Source of the DNA: Candidatus Woesearchaeota archaeon
GTDB lineage: Archaea > Nanobdellota > Nanobdellia > SCGC-AAA011-G17 > GW2011-AR17
Length of the DNA: 5,476 nucleotides
Direction: 5' to 3'
NCBI GenBank assembly: GCA_003694495.1
Contig: RFJO01000033.1
Coordinates: 1 to 5,476, forward strand
In this document: positions 1 to 5,150 of the stretch, piece by piece
How positions within the stretch are numbered: the first letter of the stretch is position 1
Layout of the letters: every line of letters starts with the position of its first letter
Program-made: the position numbers and the translations under genes
Notes under the pieces: generated by a model
Seen by the model: the letters and a program-made list of their open reading frames with translations, nothing else
Told to the model about the DNA's origin: nothing
The model's database searches: none

Positions 1-96
1 GGATTTAATATCAAAGCAAATTACGTTAAACAGAATTCTAAGAAAATAGAGAAAATTATAGAAAAACTTGTTGAGTTGTTAAAGAATAGGTTTTAG
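1..96 (+). CDS. C-terminal end of an upstream protein, product unknown (partial)
   Basis: Frame 1 is open from the first base to a TAG stop at 94-96, giving 31 residues that start GFNIKANYV and end ELLKNRF. The tail is lysine-rich, and residues from about 15 onward (KKIEKIIEKLVELLK) look like an amphipathic helix. Such a closing helix is common at the C-terminus of two-domain glycosyltransferases, and the next genes concern glycan modification, so a glycosyltransferase is a reasonable guess but not shown. No catalytic motif is inside the window. The next gene starts 77 bases downstream with its own TATA-like element, so this gene need not be in the same transcript. Confidence 0.6.
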   Translation, partial: GFNIKANYVKQNSKKIEKIIEKLVELLKNRF

Positions 97-140
97 TTGT
101 AATGGCTTATCTTGGATGAGTAAAGAAACATATAGACAAA

Positions 141-150
141 AAATTTAATA
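141..150 (+). promoter_or_regulatory. TATA-like box for the deacetylase gene
   Basis: The sequence AAATTTAATA is centred about 28 bases upstream of the ATG at 174. In archaea the TATA box lies about 26-27 bases before the transcription start, so the transcript would begin at or within a base or two of the ATG and be leaderless. The bases just before the ATG (ATTAAAGTCTT) contain no Shine-Dalgarno-like stretch, which agrees. The assignment rests on spacing and composition only. Confidence 0.45.
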
Positions 151-173
151 AGACTGGAAACCATTAAAGTCTT

Positions 174-809
174 ATGACAAAAAATATTCTTATATTTTGT
201 GCGCATAGTGATGATGAAGCTGTCGGCATGGCGGGAACCATATCTAAACTAGTCGAGAATGGGTATGATGTTTATAAGGTTGTGTTTTCTTATGGGGAAT
301 CGTCACACCCGCATTTTAGAGAAGAAGTTGTGATAAACAAAAGAACAAAAGAAACAAAAAAGGCTTCAGAGTTTTTAGGTATAAAAGAAACAATCTTTCT
401 CGGTATGAAAGATACTAAAGTAAAAGAAGATATCGAAGAAACAAATGCCGGAAAAATAGTTGAGAAAATATTAAGTCAGTATAAACCTAAAAAGATCTAT
501 ATACCAACAGAGAAGGACCCACACCCTGACCATAGGGCAGTAAATAATTTTGTGTTAAACCTTATCGACAAGTTGAAGTTAAAGGTGCCTGTGTATGAGT
601 ATGAAGTGTGGAACATTGTGAATGAAAATAAGCCTATGGTATATGAGGATATTACAAAGTATTATAAAAAGAAAATACAATATATGAAAATGTTTAGCAG
701 CCAATGGCAGTACATGTACGCGTTGTGGTTGCCTGTGTATTTCCGTTCAAGGAAGTACGGCAATAAAAACAATTGTAAGTTTGCAGAGAGGTTTTATAAG
801 GTAAGATGA
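174..809 (+). CDS. PIG-L/LmbE-family zinc-dependent N-deacetylase
   Basis: This 211-residue protein belongs to the PIG-L/LmbE fold, whose known members remove the acetyl group from GlcNAc-type sugars (GPI anchor, mycothiol and bacillithiol synthesis). Seen directly: the AHSDDE motif at residues 10-15 after a first beta strand (KNILIFCA), and PHPDHRA at 116-122. By analogy with MshB, H11, D14 and H120 would hold the zinc, D13 would be the catalytic base and H117 would stabilise the transition state. No signal peptide or membrane segment is seen, so it should act in the cytoplasm or on its membrane face. Length is normal for the family. The basic, aromatic C-terminus (about 160-211) may bind the substrate or membrane. 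Its stop overlaps the start of the following glycosyltransferase (ATGA), so the two are very likely co-translated and act on the same glycan. The exact substrate cannot be read from the sequence. Confidence 0.9.
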   Translation: MTKNILIFCAHSDDEAVGMAGTISKLVENGYDVYKVVFSYGESSHPHFREEVVINKRTKETKKASEFLGIKETIFLGMKDTKVKEDIEETNAGKIVEKILSQYKPKKIYIPTEKDPHPDHRAVNNFVLNLIDKLKLKVPVYEYEVWNIVNENKPMVYEDITKYYKKKIQYMKMFSSQWQYMYALWLPVYFRSRKYGNKNNCKFAERFYKVR

Positions 810-1888
810 AAATACTGTTTGTTGTCACGGGCGTGGGATTGGGAGATTCAGTCAGGGTTGAGACTATAATTAAAAAGTTTAAAAAAATTAACCCGAAAAT
901 AAAAGTGCTTGTGGCAGGTTATGCAAATTCTTATCATTATTTTAAGGACAAATATCCTACAATAAACATTGCAGGGTATATCATGCCAGGAAAATCTATG
1001 AAATTTAAGTTTATGCCGTTTATTTTGAGAAACTTTTTGTTGCCAATATATTGGATGTTTTTTGCGTTAAGATTGAAGCAGGCTGTGAAAAAGTTTAAAC
1101 CGGATATAGTTGTTTCAGACTTTGAACCAACAGGTGCTATGTTGGCGAAGTTGGTTAACAAAAAATGCGTTATGATGTTTGGGTTTGACCCTGTGTTGTA
1201 TAAGGAATATGAAAAGAAAAATAAGGTAAGCACAGTGATGAAACTGCAAGCGAAGTATCTTGAAAAAAATTATTCTTTGGGTGATTACACAATAATACCA
1301 ACAATATTGGGCAAAAAGAGACATTCAATGGTATATAATTATGTAAACCCAATAGTGAGGGAGGAAAAGCTTAAATCCGACAAAGTTTTAATGAAAGAAT
1401 TAAAGCTGAAAAAGAAACCAATCGTTGTCATGGTCGGCGGATCGAACTATGGGTTGAGGTTGTTAAAAAAGCTGAGGAATGTTGCGAGATATTTCCCTGA
1501 TGAAGAATTTATAGCTTTTGGCACTAAGAAGAAAATTGGTAACATGGAAAACTTTGTGCATTATAATTATAAGTCTGATGTGATGAAATATATGAAGGTT
1601 GCAAAAGCTGTGGTAACCTTGGCCGGGGAGATAACTTTGACAGAAGCGCTTGCACTGAAAAAGCCTATGTTAATATACCCAATCAATAACCATGTCGAGC
1701 AAGTGTTGAATGCGTATTCTTTAAGAAATGTTGCGTTAACTAGAAGTAACGTGAACAGTCTAAAAAAAGATGTTGAAGAGTTGTTGAAAAATGTTGATAA
1801 ATTGTCTAGAAAAATTCAAGTTTTAAAAATCAAAACCAATGGAAGCGAGGAAGTGGTTACGCTTCTTCAAATGTTTGCACAAGCTTGA
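806..1888 (+). CDS. GT28/MurG-like glycosyltransferase (archaeal MJ1255-like type)
   Basis: This 360-residue protein has the two-domain GT-B layout. The N-terminal domain opens with MKILFVVTGVGLGDSVR, where residues 9-17 form the glycine-rich loop seen in MurG-like enzymes, followed by KPDIVVSDFEP at 98-108. The C-terminal domain starts near 204 with PIVVMVGGSNYG (205-216) and carries the donor-nucleotide region: the GEITLTEAL stretch at 274-282 (E280 in the usual acidic position), KKPMLIYPI (285-293) and NHVEQVLNA (295-303). Relatives use UDP-sugars, often UDP-GlcNAc, and transfer to lipid or surface-glycan acceptors. Residues 67-90 are hydrophobic and basic, probably a membrane-docking patch, and there is no signal peptide. 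The ATG overlaps the TGA of the deacetylase gene, so translation is probably coupled; a weak AAGGT lies 3 bases upstream. The last 32 bases overlap the convergent gene on the other strand. Family call is confident, but donor and acceptor are unknown. Confidence 0.82.
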   Translation: MKILFVVTGVGLGDSVRVETIIKKFKKINPKIKVLVAGYANSYHYFKDKYPTINIAGYIMPGKSMKFKFMPFILRNFLLPIYWMFFALRLKQAVKKFKPDIVVSDFEPTGAMLAKLVNKKCVMMFGFDPVLYKEYEKKNKVSTVMKLQAKYLEKNYSLGDYTIIPTILGKKRHSMVYNYVNPIVREEKLKSDKVLMKELKLKKKPIVVMVGGSNYGLRLLKKLRNVARYFPDEEFIAFGTKKKIGNMENFVHYNYKSDVMKYMKVAKAVVTLAGEITLTEALALKKPMLIYPINNHVEQVLNAYSLRNVALTRSNVNSLKKDVEELLKNVDKLSRKIQVLKIKTNGSEEVVTLLQMFAQA

Positions 1889-2648
1889 ACCAGTCATTAG
1901 GATTTTCTTTATCTAAGATTGATTCTAAAGAATAAACCGCAATGTTTTTTATGCCTAACGATGATGCCATGCTTAAATCTTTCTTAAGACATTTGATTGA
2001 TTTGTATGTTGGCTCTTTTTTTAATATCCCTGGACCAATCAGGCCTAATGAAATGCTTAAGTTTTTGTTCTCTTTTAATCTTGATTTGATGAAATATTTT
2101 ACATAAAACCTTGGGAATATGGACGTGTAACACATTAAGTTTTTCTTAATACCCTTTATAGGCTTTACATAACATCCCCAGCGTTTTAGAAAGAATTTGG
2201 GTAAAGGGAACTCGTTTACTAAGATGTCGCTTTCTTTGTTTAGCTTGAAAATTTTGTTCAATAAATACATCCTGTTTGGACCTTTCTTGAATAAGTGTTT
2301 CAGAACATAAACCAAACTTCGCCAGAATGAGTATACTTCAGCGTTATACGGCATCTCAAGGTCTATCTTAATTTTGTCCCCATTGAAATTATCTAACTTG
2401 TCAATGTTATATTTTTCAGTGAACCCGGAAAACCAGTAACCGTCTTCCTTATCCAGAATCGGCCAGACGTTGACTTCTTTAACATTCGGAGCTAATTTTT
2501 TTATTTCCTGTCTCCACCAAATATACTGGGGCTTGTCTTTGCACGGTACATAAATGGTTATGTGATAATCTAATTTTTCTAAAATCTTTTGAAGCGTTTT
2601 CCAATCAACCTTTTCCGGGAACTCGCACCAATAAATTACTTTCTTCAT
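1857..2648 (-). CDS. Uncharacterised protein, TIM-barrel-like strand pattern
   Basis: I do not recognise this 263-residue protein. It is soluble-looking, with no signal peptide or clear membrane helix. Reading along it, eight short hydrophobic strands alternate with helical stretches: VIYWCEF (4-10), ITIYVP (30-35), VNVWPIL (59-65), IKIDLEMP (93-100), ILVNEFPLP (142-150), LMCYTSIF (171-178), LSISLGLIG (197-205) and IAVYSLESI (236-244). That is the order expected of a (beta-alpha)8 barrel, and carboxylates E9, E98, E146 and E242 sit at strand ends, where barrel enzymes place active residues. YWFSGFT (71-77) is a distinctive aromatic motif. A glycan-related or other barrel enzyme is possible, but this is inference. 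It lies downstream of the thioredoxin-like gene on the same strand, 29 bases away, with its own TATA-like box, and its 3' end overlaps the glycosyltransferase gene. Confidence 0.8.
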   Translation of the reverse strand: MKKVIYWCEFPEKVDWKTLQKILEKLDYHITIYVPCKDKPQYIWWRQEIKKLAPNVKEVNVWPILDKEDGYWFSGFTEKYNIDKLDNFNGDKIKIDLEMPYNAEVYSFWRSLVYVLKHLFKKGPNRMYLLNKIFKLNKESDILVNEFPLPKFFLKRWGCYVKPIKGIKKNLMCYTSIFPRFYVKYFIKSRLKENKNLSISLGLIGPGILKKEPTYKSIKCLKKDLSMASSLGIKNIAVYSLESILDKENPNDWFKLVQTFEEA

Positions 2649-2670
2649 AAAAGATTAAGAACAACTATTG

Positions 2671-2682
2671 ATATTTATTATT
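2671..2682 (-). promoter_or_regulatory. TATA-like box for the TIM-barrel-like gene
   Basis: On the minus strand the sequence reads AATAATAAATAT, centred about 28 bases upstream of the ATG at 2648, again the leaderless spacing. It overlaps the TAA stop of the thioredoxin-like gene (2680-2678). The gene may therefore be transcribed alone, although read-through from the thioredoxin-like gene is equally possible given the short gap. Low-complexity AT sequence makes chance matches likely. Confidence 0.35.
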
Positions 2683-3118
2683 TTCTTTTTGAATATTTTA
2701 ATAACATTGCCTTAAGCTGTTCCATATCAAAACCAATCACTCTATCAGAAGCTTTGCCTTTAGAATAAATTATGAATGTGGGGTAACCTTCAACATTATA
2801 TTTGTCAGGGATGCTATGGTCTTCATCACAGTTGTAGCGAAAAAACTTAATCTTGCCGCGGAATTCTTTCTCGAACTTTTTTATATACGGCTCAGCTTCT
2901 TTGCAATAATGACACCAAGGCGTGTAAAAGTCTACTAATACAGGCAACTTAGATTCTAAAACTTCTTTGTTAAAATTATACTTGTTTAAATCCTCAACAT
3001 TATACCTTTGAACAATGGCTTCACTTGGTTGAACGTTGCATGAAGGTGATACAAAGGAAGAAGTTGCAATCAAAAGCGAGCTTAACCCGATGACTTTTAG
3101 TTTATCGCGTAATGACAT
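2678..3118 (-). CDS. Exported thioredoxin-fold protein with CHYC active site
   Basis: This 146-residue protein is a thioredoxin domain behind an export signal. Residues 1-8 are polar and basic (R4, K6, K8) and 9-24 are hydrophobic, ending in small residues near SFVSPSC. The cleavage site may lie around 25-34. C27 could be lipid-modified, but the sequence before it is a poor lipobox. The domain covers about 45-143: LPVLVDFYTPWCHYC (58-72) holds the redox pair C69/C72 and GYPTFIIY (111-118) holds the cis-proline P113. CHYC replaces the CGPC of cytoplasmic thioredoxin; a His after the first Cys generally makes the disulfide more oxidising, as in DsbA (CPHC). An extracytoplasmic oxidase or isomerase role is therefore more likely than a reductase role, but this is inference. 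A further cysteine, C97, sits beyond the active site. It follows the tRNA on the same strand. Confidence 0.87.
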   Translation of the reverse strand: MSLRDKLKVIGLSSLLIATSSFVSPSCNVQPSEAIVQRYNVEDLNKYNFNKEVLESKLPVLVDFYTPWCHYCKEAEPYIKKFEKEFRGKIKFFRYNCDEDHSIPDKYNVEGYPTFIIYSKGKASDRVIGFDMEQLKAMLLKYSKRK

Positions 3119-3121
3119 ATC

Positions 3122-3139
3122 AAAAATATAAAAGTAAAA
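3122..3139 (-). terminator. Oligo-T tract behind tRNA-Arg (possible archaeal terminator)
   Basis: Downstream of the tRNA on the minus strand there are T runs of 4, 4 and 5 bases (3139-3136, 3133-3130 and 3126-3122) and no hairpin. Archaeal RNA polymerase can stop at such T-rich tracts. The tract also lies between the TATA box and start codon of the thioredoxin-like gene, so its composition may simply reflect AT-rich spacer. Confidence 0.3.
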
Positions 3140-3140
3140 C

Positions 3141-3152
3141 TTATATATAAAT
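3141..3152 (-). promoter_or_regulatory. TATA box for the thioredoxin-like gene
   Basis: The minus strand reads ATTTATATATAA, centred about 28 bases upstream of the ATG at 3118, and is a close match to an archaeal TATA box. Transcription would start at or next to the ATG, giving a leaderless mRNA. The box begins only about 4 bases beyond the last base of tRNA-Arg, so the tRNA trailer and this promoter share sequence. Confidence 0.55.
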
Positions 3153-3156
3153 ATAG

Positions 3157-3231
3157 CGGGCCTGGCAGGATTCGAACCTGCGACCTACTGCTTAGGAGGC
3201 AGCCGCGCTATCCAGACTGCGCCACAGGCCC
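3157..3231 (-). tRNA. tRNA-Arg, anticodon CCU (reads AGG)
   Basis: The minus strand folds as a full 75-base cloverleaf. The acceptor stem is GGGCCTG with CAGGCCC (7 bp), the D stem GCGC/GCGC with a 10-base loop containing the GG pair, the anticodon stem GCTGC/GCAGT (one G-U), and the T stem GCAGG/CCTGC with loop TTCGAAT. The anticodon loop CTCCTAA (3198-3192) places CCT at 3196-3194, hence arginine codon AGG. AGG is used repeatedly in the neighbouring PIN-ATPase-KH gene (for example before F371 and P418). The discriminator base is G, no CCA is encoded and there is no intron. The missing CCA suits an archaeal gene, whose CCA is added afterwards. Confidence 0.96.
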
Positions 3232-3238
3232 ATGAACT

Positions 3239-3244
3239 AAAAAA
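3239..3244 (-). terminator. T6 tract after the PIN-ATPase-KH gene (weak)
   Basis: Reading the minus strand past the stop of the PIN-ATPase-KH gene, a run of six T follows CC (CCTTTTTTAG) about 30 bases downstream. It could end that transcript in the archaeal manner, without a hairpin. It lies between the tRNA TATA box and the tRNA 5' end. Evidence is limited to the T run. Confidence 0.25.
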
Positions 3245-3257
3245 GGAAATGTGGTTC

Positions 3258-3266
3258 TTTATAAAA
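3258..3266 (-). promoter_or_regulatory. TATA box for tRNA-Arg
   Basis: TTTTATAAA on the minus strand is centred about 31 bases upstream of the first base of the tRNA. With the usual archaeal spacing, transcription would begin some 4-5 bases before the mature tRNA, leaving a short leader for RNase P to remove. The box starts 9 bases beyond the stop codon of the preceding gene. Confidence 0.5.
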
Positions 3267-3274
3267 CTTTCTGG

Positions 3275-5083
3275 TTAAACGTAACTTTCTCTTATCTCGA
3301 TGTTCTTGTTAAGGTCGAGCGCTTTTATCAATTCAAGGCCAAGTTTGCTTTTTTTGTTAAGCTTGATTTCGCCTTTCTTTGATGTAGTGGATGTGAAAAG
3401 GTAGTTGCCGTCAATAAATGTGTCAACTGCAGTGGATGGACGTTTGGTGATGAAATAAATGTTGTTGCCGCGTTCTTTGATGTCGTATTTTAACAACTTG
3501 CCTTCTTTCCTTTTGCTTTGTATAGGTTCAATGTCAATGCTTATGCCTAAATCTTTTTCAATCTTGTCAATGTTTTTGCCTTTAGCGCCAATGATTTTTG
3601 CAATGTATTTTTCAGGAACGTAAACGATAGCTTTGTGTTCTGAAACCACGTTTGCTTCAACGCTTGGAGAGTAACGTGAAAGTTCGCGCTCAATTGCGCG
3701 TTTTGCTAAAGACATGGTGGGAGTGGAAGATGTTGTGCCTTTAACAGGAACGACAACGGTTTCTTCACCGTAAGTGTAAATCTCGTATTCAACCTGGCCG
3801 GTTTCAAAGTCTTTAACTTCAGTTACAGGCCTGGCCAAGTCAGCTTCAACCATGCCGTACGGAACCTTAACTGTCATTTGCAAGCTTAAAACTTTGTTAA
3901 TCGTGCCGCCTTTAATAAAAAGCACAGTGTCGATTACCTGCGGGATAACGCCTAGCTCTATCCTGCCGACAAACCTTTGAACTGCATCAATTGGATTGGT
4001 TGCGTGTACAACGCCTAACAAACCAATGCCAGACAACCTTAAATCAGTGAACAGCTTGAAATCGTCAGTGTTACGCATTTCGTCAAAAACTGTGTAATCT
4101 GGCCTGGACAAAAGCAGGATGTCGTGGATCTCTTGAGCGTCGCCGTGGGAAATGGCGTACTGTGTGACAGAATCAGGTAACACCAGGTCCCTTGGGGCTT
4201 CAATGGTTTTGACAATTTTATCCTGCCGGGAATAATATTCAGCAATGGCAGAAGCTATAGTGGTTTTACCTTCACCTGGAGAACCTGAGATTAAAATGCC
4301 TTCAGCGTGCTTGGAAATACGTTCCATAAGCTTAGGACTTAAATTGTAATCTTCCAGCTTGAGCTTTTTTACCGGACGCACAGCAGTTATCTCCCAGCCG
4401 TCGCTGAAAGGCGGTCTTGTGATGACAATACGAAATTTGCCGGCCTGGACAATCGTGCTGCCTGGCCTTTCAACTTCAATGAACGCGTCTTTTCTTGAAC
4501 GCGTGCTTTCAATGATGTCTCTTGACAGTTCTTTTATCTCCTCTTGTTGCATCTTGGTTTTCCTTAAAGGAAGAAATCGCCAGTTGCCAGGGAAGCCTTT
4601 TTTGCCGTATGGTATAACGTTTTCTTTCAAGTGCACGCTCATTGTTTCCTTGTCAAAGAATTTTTCTAAAAGGAGTTTGCCTTTCTGTGGAAGTTCGATA
4701 AAGTGAACGTTTATACCCATGGATGATGCAGAAGTTGCCTGTACTTTTTCTGAAGTTATTAATGTTGCATCTTCATCATAAGCCATTTGGCGTACTAGAG
4801 AGTCAATGTAGGATAAGGATAAGTTCTTTAACTCTAAAAATGAAGGTTTCTTGCCTTTTATTTTAAGATTGTCTTTTGTCAGGTCTCTTAACTTTTTTAT
4901 TTCGTCCAAACCAAGGTAACCAATTGAACGTTCATCGTATGCGAAATGTTCTAAAGCAGAAATTAAGGCGTCGTGGATTAAAATCTCTTTTACCTGAATC
5001 TCTTTTGATTCGATAAGTTCGGAAAGTTTGCCTTCAATGATGATTGAAGAATCTGGTACAATTTTTTCGTATTTCATAAACAT
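3275..5083 (-). CDS. PIN domain - VirB11/PilT-like ATPase - KH domain protein (PINc/VapC family ATPase)
   Basis: This 602-residue protein joins three parts. A PIN nuclease domain covers about 6-130, with acidic candidates D11 (VPDSSIII), E45, D94 and E112 (ATLITSE). A secretion-type (VirB11/PilT-like) P-loop ATPase covers about 205-420: Walker A GSPGEGKT at 267-274, acidic YTVFDEMR at 330-337 and the His box GVVHATNP at 357-364. A KH domain covers about 480-522, with GAKG at 499-502 as the RNA-binding GxxG loop. A small C-terminal beta module follows (about 552-600, including DGNYLFTST). Archaeal relatives share this architecture and are annotated as PINc/VapC family ATPases; their physiological role is unsettled. 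KH plus PIN points to RNA binding and cleavage, driven by a probably hexameric ATPase, in the cytoplasm. No pilin or membrane partner is nearby, so a pilus role is unlikely. The ATG at 5083 was chosen because a TATA-like box lies about 26 bases upstream; an in-frame ATG at 5077 is the alternative. G+C content looks higher than in genes to the left. Confidence 0.93.
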   Translation of the reverse strand: MFMKYEKIVPDSSIIIEGKLSELIESKEIQVKEILIHDALISALEHFAYDERSIGYLGLDEIKKLRDLTKDNLKIKGKKPSFLELKNLSLSYIDSLVRQMAYDEDATLITSEKVQATSASSMGINVHFIELPQKGKLLLEKFFDKETMSVHLKENVIPYGKKGFPGNWRFLPLRKTKMQQEEIKELSRDIIESTRSRKDAFIEVERPGSTIVQAGKFRIVITRPPFSDGWEITAVRPVKKLKLEDYNLSPKLMERISKHAEGILISGSPGEGKTTIASAIAEYYSRQDKIVKTIEAPRDLVLPDSVTQYAISHGDAQEIHDILLLSRPDYTVFDEMRNTDDFKLFTDLRLSGIGLLGVVHATNPIDAVQRFVGRIELGVIPQVIDTVLFIKGGTINKVLSLQMTVKVPYGMVEADLARPVTEVKDFETGQVEYEIYTYGEETVVVPVKGTTSSTPTMSLAKRAIERELSRYSPSVEANVVSEHKAIVYVPEKYIAKIIGAKGKNIDKIEKDLGISIDIEPIQSKRKEGKLLKYDIKERGNNIYFITKRPSTAVDTFIDGNYLFTSTTSKKGEIKLNKKSKLGLELIKALDLNKNIEIRESYV

Positions 5084-5104
5084 AATGAAGATTGAGTTAT
5101 TTAT

Positions 5105-5112
5105 TATTTTAT
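5105..5112 (-). promoter_or_regulatory. TATA-like box for the PIN-ATPase-KH gene
   Basis: The minus strand reads ATAAAATA, centred about 26 bases upstream of the ATG at 5083. This predicts a leaderless mRNA starting at the first of two closely spaced ATG codons. It lies next to, and points away from, the TATA box of the divergent secreted-protein gene. Confidence 0.4.
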
Positions 5113-5120
5113 CGGTAATA

Positions 5121-5128
5121 TTTATATA
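5121..5128 (+). promoter_or_regulatory. TATA box for the secreted repeat-protein gene
   Basis: TTTATATA is centred about 26-27 bases upstream of the ATG at 5151, a strong archaeal match that predicts a leaderless transcript. The bases before the ATG (CTGGAATATT) do not look like a ribosome-binding site. The two opposed boxes in this 67-bp gap are centred about 16 bases apart, so binding of the transcription factors at one could hinder the other. Confidence 0.5.
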
Positions 5129-5150
5129 GAATAAAACTTACTGGAATATT

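Noticed and set aside
937..1352. Open frames on the minus strand inside the glycosyltransferase gene (about 60-98 codons).
   Set aside because: They lie wholly within a well-supported gene, have Phe/Asn/Leu-rich low-complexity translations typical of antisense AT-rich coding DNA, and show no motif.
3157..3231. The tRNA as an attachment site for an integrated element.
   Set aside because: I found no second copy of the tRNA 3' end in the window and no integrase gene. Short GGCCTGG matches in the adjacent gene reflect AGG/Pro/Gly codons.
4039..4245. A 68-codon minus-strand frame inside the ATPase region.
   Set aside because: It overlaps the Walker B/His-box coding stretch in another frame on the same strand and has no independent support.
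4359..4706. A 115-codon open frame on the plus strand opposite the PIN-ATPase-KH gene.
   Set aside because: It is antisense to a conserved multidomain protein, its Ser-rich translation shows no domain, and no TATA-like element was noticed before it.
3275..5083. Naming the PIN-ATPase-KH protein a pilus retraction or secretion ATPase, or a VapC toxin.
   Set aside because: The fused PIN and KH domains, and the absence of pilin, membrane platform or antitoxin genes nearby, argue against both readings.
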